Shown: piece by piece, positions 36,325-45,779 of the stretch
How the letters are laid out: each line of letters opens with the position of its first letter
How positions within the stretch are numbered: the stretch's first letter is position 1
Assembly (NCBI RefSeq): GCF_027887165.1
Contig: NC_077230.1
Location: 339,708,322 to 339,772,321 of the forward strand
DNA length: 64,000 nucleotides
Origin: Monodelphis domestica
Taxonomy: Eukaryota > Chordata > Mammalia > Didelphimorphia > Didelphidae
Direction of reading: 5' to 3'
The notes under the pieces: model-generated
Database searches by the model: none
Told to the model about the DNA's origin: nothing
Seen by the model: the letters and a program-made list of their open reading frames with translations, nothing else
Program-made: the position numbers and the translations under genes

Positions 36325-36520
36325 GCTAGATTGCTCAAGATTGAGAACCATGCCCAAAGTCAGGAAGTTCTGGGTTGAAATAGGGATTCAGATACTTCCT
36401 AGCTGTGTGACCCCGGGCAAGTCACTTAACCTCTGTTACCTATCCTTTACCACTTTTCTACCTTGGAACCAATACTGAGTATTAATTCTAAGATAGTAAG
36501 GCAAGGGCTTAAAAAAAAAA
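36325..36520 (+). mobile_element. CORE-SINE
   Basis: CORE 'agctgtgtgaccccgggcaa' is followed by 'accttggaaccaatactgag' and an A-run. The head near 36330 is degraded. Confidence 0.8.
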
Positions 36521-36559
36521 ACAAAAAACCAGCCAGCTTTGGTGTACTATGTTCTATAA

Positions 36560-36747
36560 CAATGATGGCAAACCTTTCAGAGATAGTGTCATGTCCTCAG
36601 CAAATGTAGAGAAGGGGAGGGGAACAGTCCCACCCAAGTTCTTCTGCCTTTCTAGTAACAAACTTTGGGGAGGGGGACAGCCTTGTGCCCACAGAGAGTT
36701 CTCTGCATGCTATCTTTGCCACCTTTGCCATAGGTTTGCCATCATTG
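36560..36747 (+). mobile_element. hAT MITE with terminal inverted repeats
   Basis: Ends CAATGATGGCAAACCT and AGGTTTGCCATCATTG are 16-bp perfect inverted repeats. The total length is 188 bp. The flanks ttctataa and gtctacca show only weak similarity as an 8-bp duplication. It is non-coding. Confidence 0.85.
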
Positions 36748-36999
36748 GTCTACCAGATCATGGAGAGTTACACACAACTGAACAACAAATGCTTTGCATG
36801 GCTGCATAAATAATGGTTATTACATTACTTTTCTTCTCAGTGGGTGGGGAATAGGCAAGGAGGAAGAAAGAATTAGAGACAATCCTCCTCTTCTCTCTCT
36901 CTCAGCTGAGAACCTTGCCTCTTACTTAACTTTGAAGTTTGAAAACTGAAGTCATGGGATATGAGTTTCCTTTTCTTCTCTTCAACTCAACACCCCTAT

Positions 37000-37070
37000 G
37001 GTTCTCAAACTTTCTGGTATGAGAACCTCTTTATACTCTCAAAAATTATTAAGGACCTCCTCATTGGGCT
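37000..37070 (+). mobile_element. hAT-Charlie-type MITE, left half
   Basis: 'tggttctcaaactttctggtatgagaacctctttatactctcaaaaattatt' resembles the left part of the element at 56810-57055. Confidence 0.5.
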
Positions 37071-37074
37071 TAAT

Positions 37075-37244
37075 TCAAACCAGCCTCAGTCACTTAGTAA
37101 CTGTGTGATCCTGAGAAAGTAGATTAATCTCTGCTTATCTCAGTTTTCTGATCTTTATAATGGGGATAATAATAGCATCTACATCCTAGGACTATTGTGA
37201 GAATCAAATGAGATAATTATTGTAAAGTTTAGTACAGTGCCTAG
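37075..37244 (+). repeat. MIR-like SINE
   Basis: 'agtaactgtgtgatcctgag', 'ctcagttttctgatctttataatggggataataatag' and 'tattgtgagaatcaaatgag' are in MIR order. Confidence 0.75.
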
Positions 37245-38815
37245 CACGGTGATGGTGAACCTATGACATACATGCGTAGCCATTTTCAATGACACATGGC
37301 GGCATGTGGGCTCAGTGTGCCTCAAGGCCCAAGAGCCACTGAACACCCACAGCTGTGGCCTTGGCCATGCCCCAGCCCAGCCTTGGGGGGGATGGGGGGA
37401 GGGCTGTTCCATGGGTTGACCACAGGGGTGGAGGCAAAGGGGGGGGGGGGGGTGATCGGCAGGCGGCTGGGGAACGTGAGGCTCTCCTGGGTGTGGGGAG
37501 GAGGAGCCAGTGCATGGAAGGAGCCTGTCTGTGGGGGCAATTAAATAATATCAAAACCAACAAGAAACAGATTGACAGATGAAGTTAGTAGGGCTTGTTT
37601 GGGCTTGAAGTATACAAAATGCCAACCTTCAATTGAAGATTTAGCCAATGAAATTCATCAACAAAAAAGTCACTAATAAGCAAGTTAAAAGATTCCCCCA
37701 TCCCCTCACTTATTTTAGTTCATGGCACTCCACACAAGTTGAGTAATATCAAGACCAACAAAATAAACCAACTGACATGAACAAAGAAGTCACTAAACAG
37801 GTAAGGTAAATAATTAGTTTTTGGTTTATTAAATAGTTATATATTACAATTATATATTTTTGTTACTTAAACTGTAAATATTGCAAAATTATGGTTTTTT
37901 TCTTGAAGTGGAATACCACCCAAGTTATGCTTGCATTTTTGTTGAATTTTCTTAATTTAGTTTTTAAATTTTATTTAATTAGATGATTTAGAACAATTTT
38001 CTATGCTTATAAGACTCATGTTTCTTCCCTCCCCTCCCTCCATCCTCCTTCTGTATCTGACGCATAATTCCACTGGGTTTAACATGTGCCATCGATCAAG
38101 ACCCATTTCCTTATTATTAATATTTGCACTAGGGTGATCTTTTAGAGTCTACTTTCCCAGTCATGGCACCACCAATCCATGTGATCAAGCAGTTGTTTTT
38201 CTTATGTGTTTCTTTTCCCATAGTTCTTCCTCTGGATGTGGATAACGTTCTTTCTCATATGACCCTCCGAACAGTTCTGGATCATTGCATTGCCACTAAT
38301 GGAGAAGTCCATTACATTTTATTTTACCACAGTGTATCAGTCTCTGTGTACAATGTTCTCCTGGTTCTGCTCCTTTCACTCTGCATCAATTCCTAGAGGT
38401 TGTTCCAGTTCACATGAAATTCCTCCAGTTTATTATTTCTTTGAGCACAAAAGTATTCCCTCACCAACATATACCACAATTTGTTCAGCCATTCCCCAAT
38501 TGGAGGGCATCCCCATATTTTCCAATTTTTAGCCACCATAAACTGTGCAGCTATGAATATTCTTGTACAAGTCTTTTTCCTTATTATCTCTTTGGGGTAC
38601 AAACCCAGCAGTGCTATGGCTGGATCAAAGGGCAGACAGTCTTTTAGTGCCCGTTGGGCATAGTTCCAAATTGCCCTCCAGAATGGTTGGATCAATTCAC
38701 AACTCCACCAGCAATGCATTAATGTCCCAATTTTGCCATATCCTCTCCAACATTCATTACTTTCCTTTGCTGTCATGTTAGTTTTTGACAAATTTTGACA
38801 CACCAAGTTCTCACT
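37245..38815 (+). mobile_element. Autonomous-type hAT transposon relic, split by an L1
   Basis: The left end 'ggtgatggtgaacctatgacat' matches the MITE termini. At about 37545-37670, one frame reads RNRLTDEVSRACLGLKY and then PSIEDLANEIHQQKSH, like the C terminus of hAT transposases; a shorter partial repeat of this stretch follows at 37740-37800. The 3' part 'gaataccacccaagttatgc' stops at about 37920 and resumes at about 38786 as 'aaattttgacacaccaagttc', with an L1 between. Frameshifts and stops are present, and the coding part is far shorter than a hAT transposase. Confidence 0.65.
37940..38785 (-). mobile_element. 5'-truncated L1 inside the hAT relic
   Basis: Minus-strand ORF2 C terminus is open at 38393-38806 (MHCWWSCELIQPFWRAIWNY, LLGLYPKE) and is followed by 3'UTR and tail toward 37940. 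Flanks tttttgttgaatttt (about 37936) and tttttgacaaatttt (about 38783) are a probable, partly decayed target duplication. Confidence 0.85.
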
Positions 38816-38989
38816 GGCCTAGTTCATTGTAAGCACTATATAAATGTTAGCTCTCAGTATTATTACTATTATGTGACAATTATATCATTTGATATCTATC
38901 ATATTAAGAATTAAAATGTCTTAATTTTATTGTGGAAAAGAGGTATTAAGCCCTTCGGAAGCACTTTGACTTCATGGACCTGCTGAAAG

Positions 38990-40260
38990 AATCTAGGGAT
39001 CGTTGAGGTACCTGGACCATATCTTGAGAAAAGGTATTCTGAATCTATCTGCTGTGTTTGACGTTGTTGACTACCCTCTCTCCTCCTGTTTACTTTGTTT
39101 CATTGTTTTTTTTGAGAGACTGTTTTCCTCTGGTACATCTCCTACTTCTATGACCACTCCTTTGGTGTCCATTTTCATAATTCTCCACCATCAACTGTGG
39201 GTATATCCCAGGGAAGCTCTGACCTAGGTCGTATTCTCTTATTTCTGTAGATAATCTCATGCATGCTATGAGTTTAGTCATCATCTTTATGCAGGTGATT
39301 CCTAGATCTATATATTTAGCCCCAGGTCTCTTTCTTTCCCTTGAGCTTTGAAAATAAACTCATTATCATTCTGTGCAAATACTCTTCTTTAATTTTTATT
39401 ACTCAATAATTCTGTAAAAAATACAATAATTCAGGTTTTTAGTGATAATATATGTATAACCCAGTGGAATTGCTTGTCAACTCTGGGAGTGGGGGAGGGA
39501 AGAAAGAAGGGAGACGAATCATGTAACCATGGAAATTTTTAAAAATTAAATTAAAAATGAAAAAAAAAGGGTATAACAATTCTAGATCCCCAGGTTTATA
39601 ATCTTGGCATTATCCCCAGTTCCTCACTCTCCTTCACCCCATAAATCCACTCAGTTGTCGAATCTTGTCATTTTCTACCTCCTTAAGATCTCTTACATAT
39701 GACCCATATAAAGTGAGCTTCCTTAAATATAGATCTGACCAAGTGACTCCTATACTCAATATACTTCAATGGCTTCCTATGGTTTCTAGAAGAAAATATA
39801 AATTCTGTTGTTTAGTTTTTTAAACCTTTCGCAACTGAACCCAACCTATCTTTCCAAACTCATTGTAACACTACTCTCATGCATGCCATTTAGCCAAACT
39901 GGCCTTGTCTGTTTTTCTTTCTCTCCATCTCATTGTAGAATCCCTCTCTTCCCTCAAAGATGCACTTTAACCATCACTTTCTACATGAAATCTTTCCTGA
40001 TATTTCTAACTCCTAGTGACTTCCCTCTCAGATTTTCTTTTGTTTATTCAATTTCTATTGTTTATTCTATTCAGAATGTTTTGTTTATTCTATTATTTTT
40101 TCTACATATTCTTATGTTCTTGTAATTAGAATATTAACTTCTTGGGAGTTAGGACTGTTTTATTTGTGTTATTTGTATCCATGAGCACTTAATACCTGTT
40201 GATTTACATATTACACTAATATTTATTAAATACCTATTATATATGACAACCTGTGCTAAT
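38990..40260 (+). repeat. L2 LINE, 3' region, with a small L1 insertion
   Basis: 'gtttgacgttgttgactacc', 'cttggcattatccccagttcc' and 'cctttcgcaactgaacccaacctatctttcc' follow L2 ORF2 order, then the L2 tail to about 40260. An L1 3' end (about 39450-39570: 'acccagtggaattgcttg' to an A-run) interrupts it. Confidence 0.7.
39450..39570 (+). mobile_element. Short L1 3' end
   Basis: 'ataacccagtggaattgcttgtc', then a G/A-rich block and 'aattaaattaaaaatgaaaaaaaa'. It is nested in L2. Confidence 0.7.
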
Positions 40261-40900
40261 TCTGGAGATACAAAGACCAAAAAAATCTAGTTCAAATCAT
40301 GGAGAAGTTTTCATTATATGGGAGAATACATATACATAAATAAGTAAATGCAAAGTACCTACAAGATAATAAGCAAGCTTTAACAGATGGGGGATCAGAA
40401 AAGTCTTCCAATAGCAAGTGGAAATTAGGCTGTATTCTGGAGGTGGGGGGGGGGGGGGTTGGGCGGGAAAGCCTAGGAATTCCAAGAGGCTAAAGAAAGT
40501 ATATCCTAGTTGGAAGTTAAGAGGGAGAAGTGGTAGGGGGAAAGAAGGCCTGGTAGGCAGTTAGTTGGTACACATAGAATCCTTGACTTGGAGTCAATAA
40601 GATCTCAATTCACATGCTGCCTGACACTTAGCAGTTGTATCTCTGAAGAAGTTCAGCCTAAAACTCTGATTCAATGACTGTCCATGCAAAGATAAAGGGA
40701 TTAAGAGATGGAATGTCATACATACTAGCATGCCTGTGTGACTGGAAGAGAAAGTGAGGGAGGGGAATAATATGAAATAACACTGGACAGGTGGTAGCAA
40801 GAAGTATATTTTAAAGGGCTTTAAATGTGAAATGAAGGATTTTTAAAATTTTATCATAGAGGCTATGGGGAACCAATAGAAATTTGTAAGTAGGTGGCTG
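40220..40900. repeat. Unclassified LINE-like interspersed repeat, copy 1
   Basis: Landmarks 'tatttattaaatacctattat', 'agaaaagtcttccaatagc' and 'gaccaatagaaatttgtaagtagg'-like text recur at 42100-42640, 42840-43060, 52095-52480 and 54360-54590. No coding capacity is visible. Confidence 0.4.
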
Positions 40901-40919
40901 ACCTGAGTCATTCTTTCTG

Positions 40920-41330
40920 TTTCTCTTACTGCTGGGTTTTGTTGGTAGTATATAGAAATGTTGATTTACATGGGTTCATTTTATATCTTGCAACCTTTGC
41001 TGAAATTATTGACTGTTTCAACTAGTTTTTTGGTTGATTCTCTAGAGTTCTCTAAATATACCATATCAGCAAAGAGTAAATTTTGCTTTCTCATTGCTTC
41101 TTTATATGACTTCAATTTCTTGTTCTTATCTTATTGCTATAGCTAGCATTTCTAGTACAATACTGAATAATTGTGGTGATATTGGACATCCTTGATTCAC
41201 TCTTGATCTTACAAGTTTATCTTCAAGTCTTCAAGTTTATCCTCATTACAGATTATGTTTGCTCTTGGTTTTAGACAAAATAGTAGTCACAATTTTTGAA
41301 AATCAATTTGATAGTTATGTAGAGAAGGAA
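40920..41330 (-). mobile_element. L1 ORF2 (RT) fragment
   Basis: 'ttggttgattctctagagttc', 'atttctagtacaatactgaataa' and 'ggacatccttgattcactcttgatctta' match 3850-4030 of the large L1 in the same orientation. Confidence 0.75.
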
Positions 41331-41449
41331 TTGTAAAAGGTGAGAGACTGGGAGCTATAGATCAATTAAAAAGCAATTACAATGATTCAGTACAAATGCA
41401 AAGATATAGTGCAGGAAAAAATGACAATATAAATCTTTTTTTATCATTG

Positions 41450-41990
41450 ACCAATCCAGGTTCTTTTGTCTGGAATGCATTTCCTCCTTACCTTTACTTT
41501 ATTGAGTCCTTCTCTTCCTTTAAAGGTGCAAATGAAACATTATCTTCTATATAAAGCCTTTCCATATTCTCTAACTGCTAAAGCCATCCTCACCATAGTA
41601 TCTTGTATTTAATTACTGTGTGTATATACACACTCATGCACATGATAATACATGCATAACAGATCAAATTGCTTGCCAGCTTTGGGAAGGGGAGGGATGG
41701 GAAGGAGAGAGATAATTTGTATCATATAACTTTGGAAAACTTATTTGGAAATTTGTTAACACATGTAATTTATAAAAATATATTATCTTTACAAACATAT
41801 ACTCATGCATATTTACATTTATATATATATATCTATACTACAACTATACTGTACATTATTATAAATATTTATATCACATATTAAAATGTAAACTCATTGC
41901 AAGTAAGGATTGTTTTTATTCTTCATACTTGTATCCTTAGTGCCTGGCACATACTACTAGGCCATTAATAAATACTTCAGTTGACCAAAT
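41450..41990 (+). repeat. L2 3' end with a short L1 insertion
   Basis: 'gtctggaatgcatttcctcctt' and 'gtgcctggcacatac' are L2 landmarks. An L1 3' end at about 41640-41770 ('ataacagatcaaattgcttgcc') and an AT-rich microsatellite (41815-41880) interrupt it. Confidence 0.65.
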
Positions 41991-42099
41991 TAGATAACAT
42001 ATAAAGTGCTTTGCAAAACTTAAAGTTCTACATAAGTTCTACACTGCCTATTATTACTATTGAATATATAGGTTTAGGAATTATCTGCATAGAGGTAAG

Positions 42100-43060
42100 A
42101 AGGGAAAGTCAGTCAGTAAACATTTGGTGCCTACTATATCTCAAGTACTATGCTAAGCCCCTAGTGATACAAAGAAAGGCAAAAGACAGTCACTGCCTCA
42201 AGGAGTTCAGTCTAATGGCAGAGACAAGGAAACAAATATGTACAAAGAGGCCATATACAGTACAAATAGGAAATAATTAACAGAGGGGAGGCACTAAATT
42301 GGGGGAAGTTGGGAAAGACTGCTTATAGATAAGGGAATTTTGGGTAGAGAGTCCAAGAGGTGGAGATGAGATAGGAGAGCATTCCTGGCATGAGGTGTGT
42401 GTGTGTGGGGGGGGGAACCAGAGAAAATACCCAAAGTTGGGAGGTGTAGTAGAATAGCCAGAAAGCCACTGGATGGAAGAATATGTGGTAGACAGAGTAA
42501 GCTGTAAACTGTAAAGGTAGAAAGGATTTAGGCTATGAAGGGCTTTTCCAGGGAACAGAGGCTCTTTGCTCCTGGAGACCACAGGAAGACCCAGGAGCTA
42601 ACTGATAGGGGGTAGGGTGCAGGAAGAGGTCCCATGGTTAGAATTAAGTTTAGAAAAATCATTTTAGAATGGCTAAATCAGTGGCCATATCAGAGGAAAG
42701 AAAAGGACTATGGGCCAGATATAGTAAAGATGACTTTACTCGACAAGCTGGAGCAAGGGATGGTATAGGGGGAGGGGGAAATAGAATAAGGAATCTAGGA
42801 GGAGGATGGCTAGGTGGCAACATGCAAACAGCTACAATTTATACAGGATAAAAGGAAAATAATCAGCAAATATAGGGCACCGGAATTAAAAGAGATTGGG
42901 AAAGGTTTCCTGTAGAAGGTGAGATTTTAGCTGAGATTTCAGGGAAGCTAAGACAAAGAGGGGCACCAAGAGACGAGGGACAAAGTGGGGAGGAAGAGTC
43001 AGAGAGAGGGAAAGAGAGAGAATCAACAATTATAAAGCGCCTACTAATACATGCTAAGCG
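42100..43060. repeat. Unclassified LINE-like interspersed repeat, copies 2 and 3
   Basis: 42100-42640 ('tttggtgcctactatatctcaagtactatgctaagc', 'gggcttttccaggg') and 42840-43060 ('gggaaaggtttcctgtagaagg', 'cctactaatacatgctaagcgc') share a layout with 40220-40900. This repeat ends where the CpG island begins. Confidence 0.45.
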
Positions 43061-44166
43061 CTGGGAGACAGAGACAAAGCCCAGGATGCAGGCTTGGCGG
43101 GTATCCTGAGGACTTTCCAGTCAAGAAGGGAAGAAAGGTCATCAATGTAGCAGAGCTGGGGTCGAGGCTAAGGGTGGTGAGTGTCCCAAAGCAGAGCGAA
43201 AAAACTGTTCTGAACCCCAGGACGTCTTTAGGTAGAGAGTTGTCACTTTACAAAATATGTGTCCTATTATTCTGTTCCCTTCCTTTGAACCCTTGCTTTT
43301 AAACTTTTCAGTTTCGTACTTTTTTTTCCTTTCCAGGAAAAAAAGCTGGGGGCGGGCCAGGTAGGGTGAGTCCCCGCCCTCCCCCTTCTGGATTGGTTCA
43401 GCCTTTGTGGGGTGGGCGTTGGGTGGGTATCTCAGAAAATAACCAGTCTTCATCCTTCTGGGGCTCAGAGAGTGAGGGAGGACGTGACACCTGGGGGGGG
43501 GGGGGGGGCGCGACCCAAAATGAAGAGGGTGGGACAACTCTGAGTGAGGGGCAGCCCCTGTATGGGTGGGGGGAAGGGCACCGCCGGGTGGGTGCAGTCC
43601 CAGTGAAGGTGAGGGTGACACCTCAAGGTGTGTGGGGGAGGGGAAGGTTCCTGGGGGGTGGTGACACTTCGAGAAGGGCAGGCCTGCGTCGAAAGGGGCG
43701 ATGGCCCGGTAAACAAACCACAGGCTCTTCCTAAGGAAGGGGGGAGGGGTGCGGGGCTAACGCTCCCATCAAACTAGTTGGCGCACCTTCCCCTTCAAGA
43801 GGAAGAACTTTCCTCCCCTCCCATCCCGGGAACCACAGACCTCGGCGACCTTACAAACTCACCCCTCGCATCAGCTTCGGCCGGGTCCCGGAGCCCCAGG
43901 TCAAAAATCCGGCTCCGCGTTTTCCCCCTTGCTCCAGGGTTCCGGGGCTTTCAGACGTCTAGAGCCCACCCCAGCCCAGCCCTCGCGCTCGTTCCCGCCC
44001 AACACAGTCCTCTCCACCATTCATCGCCCGCCTCCAACCTCCGAACCTCGCGGCTCCGCCTGCGGCTGCGCTCATTGGCCTCGCGTTCTCTTCTCCCCTC
44101 CCCGCCTTCTTCGAAGCACCACCTCCACCCGCTGGGCTCCGGGCCCCGCCTCCGCCGCGCGCTCAC

Positions 44167-44320
44167 CTTGTTTTCATTCCCGCTGTCACATGAATCGGTG
44201 ACTGGCAACGCGAGCTCCGAGCGGGAGGGGGAGGTAGAAGAGGAGAGGGGAAAGAGGGGGGCGAAGGGAAGAGGTGGGTCCTCTGCCCTCAAAGGGCTCC
44301 GCTCTCGACTGCTCCCCGTG
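44167..44320 (-). other. AAMDC: Predicted non-coding AAMDC exon 1
   Basis: Minus-strand AACAAG|GTGAGC at 44172-44161 is a good 5' splice donor, and the sequence to its right lies at the promoter. Splicing to the acceptor at 2038 would join it to exon 2 with the ATG at 2018. The right boundary (transcription start) is a guess. No coding is expected. Support is from the donor, orientation and known human gene order. Confidence 0.5.
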
Positions 44321-44483
44321 GCTGTGGTATTGTGGGATCGCGGCGACCTCGCCTCCCTCCCTTCCGCGGCGGCGAGCCCGGCTCTCCAGCGCCCCCTGCC
44401 GCCCCCCCTGCTTCGCCTCGCCGGCGGCCTCCCGCCCCCCCTTCTCCCTCCACTCCTCCTCCTCCTCCATCCTCCAGTCCAAG
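44168..44483. promoter_or_regulatory. Probable bidirectional core promoter
   Basis: About 300 bp separates the putative AAMDC donor and the RSF1 start codon, so the two transcription starts must lie close together here. I see no TATA box. The YY1-type AAGATGGCGGC at 44481-44491 covers the RSF1 ATG, a common layout in TATA-less housekeeping promoters. Confidence 0.6.
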
Positions 44484-44664
44484 ATGGCGGCGGCGGCGGC
44501 GGCGGCGACGGCTCCTCCGGGCTGCCCCGGTTCGTGCCCCAACTTCGCCGTAGTCTGCTCCTTTCTGGAGCGATACGGGCCGCTGCTCGACCTGCCCGAG
44601 CTGCCTTTCCCGGAGTTGGAGCGGGTGCTGCAGGCGCCCACGCCCGACGCCGGCGACAGTGAGG
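44484..44664 (+). CDS. RSF1: RSF1 exon 1, coding part (residues 1-60)
   Basis: ATG at 44484-44486 opens MAAAAAAATAPPGCPGSCPN, followed by FAVVCSFLERYGPLLDLPEL and PFPELERVLQAP, then DAGDSE. The exon ends GAG-G before GTAAGT (donor at 44665), in phase 1. I recognise it as remodeling and spacing factor 1, the histone-binding partner of the ISWI ATPase SMARCA5 in the RSF nucleosome-spacing complex, in the nucleus. From about residue 20 it is the start of the DDT domain that contacts the ATPase. The alanine run is a short GCG repeat. No stop or frameshift is seen. The remaining exons lie beyond 64000. The start is chosen for the match to the known N terminus. Confidence 0.96.
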
Positions 44665-45779
44665 GTAAGTGGGGCGGGCGGGCGGGCAAGCTAAGCGGCC
44701 CCACGGCGGGAAAAGGCCTGGGCTACCTCGCCCAGCCCTGGCCTTGGGGCAGCAAACGTCTACCTAGTCGGCCTCAGGCCGCTCCCTCCCCTCCTGAGCT
44801 CCGGGAGAGGAGGAGGGAGGAGGCGGGGCGAGCACCCCCACCCCCCTGCGTGGGTGGGTGGGGGGCCGGCCGCAATTGGGGAGGGGGTAGAGGCAGTGGT
44901 GGGGCTGGGGTGGGGGGAGGTATTGTGTACTGTGCTCCGGAGCCTTGAGCCGGTCTTCCCCCTCCCTCCGGGGCTGGGGGGGGGGGGAGGGTAGCGCAGG
45001 TTCCGGCCCTGGCTGTGCTTTCTCCGCTCCCTCTCGTTGCACCCTGGGGAGGCCGGGCCCAGCCTCTCTTTGGGATGCCCCCTCCCCATCTTGCCCCCAT
45101 GCATGTTTTTGGGTCCCGGGACTGGGGGACGTGAAGCTCCCGGAGTCTCCCTCCCCATGTGCGCACTCCCCTTGGAGAGTGTCTCCCTCCCCTTTCCCCT
45201 CCCCCTTCTCTTCTCCCCCGTTTATTCTTCCAGGGCTCTTTGCTCCGAGTGAGGACGCCCTTCAAGACCCTTCCTTCAGAACCCCCTATCTCCCGAGAGA
45301 ATGGAGCCCAGGTTCTGGCTCCATCCGGCTCTCCCTGGAGCTCCCCTCCCGAGAGGCGGGAGGGTGTCTTCCCCTCCCCCCCCAGATGCATTGGTGTATT
45401 TATCCACTTTCCCAATTCTTCCCTCCTTTTTCACCTCTGGCTGTAGGGATGGAGGGAAGAGAAAGGAGTCGCTGTCCTCTCTCCCGTTTGCGGGGTTTGA
45501 GTGTGTATGTGTATGTATAGGGGGAGCGGTGGCGGGAGGAGGGGCTCGGAGAAAAGGAGGGGACAGCAGAAGAAGGTGCTTGTTGCTCATGTTTCTCTCT
45601 GAGGCTGTTAGTCTATTATTGGTGTTCGCAAGTGGTGCTCCTTCCACATAAGGCCACCGCGCGGGTGTAGGGCGCATGCTCGGCCCGGCCCCATTGAAAC
45701 TTCCTGCTGCTGCCGCTGCTTTAGTTGGAGCATCCCCCCCCCCTCCTCCGTGCGCCTGCTGCTCTAACCCTCACGCTTT

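Larger units (their letters stand above)
43340..45770. promoter_or_regulatory. CpG island of the AAMDC-RSF1 head-to-head pair
   Basis: The segment is far richer in G, C and CpG than the AT-rich flanks and is free of recognisable transposons. It contains G-runs (43490-43509), inverted CCAAT boxes (ATTGG at 43392 and 44075), an NRF1-like GCGCATGCTC at 45672, and the YY1-type AAGATGGCGGC over the RSF1 start. Long open frames here on both strands are a result of GC bias. Confidence 0.88.

Noticed and set aside
37179..37582. Several overlapping frames on both strands
   Set aside because: They come from the G-rich part of a hAT relic; no domain is shared among them except the C-terminal transposase words treated separately.
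44274..44483. In-frame open extension upstream of the RSF1 ATG
   Set aside because: The frame is open, but position 44274 is GTG and there is no ATG. The known RSF1 N terminus begins at 44484 and the extension lies in the promoter.
43778..44662. 294-codon open frame over the CpG island
   Set aside because: It lies in a different frame from the RSF1 coding sequence, runs through the promoter and is P/R/S-rich, as expected from GC bias.
44774..45415. Long minus-strand open frame in the island
   Set aside because: It is low-complexity P/G/R-rich translation of GC-rich DNA and overlaps the RSF1 intron start; no splice or domain evidence.
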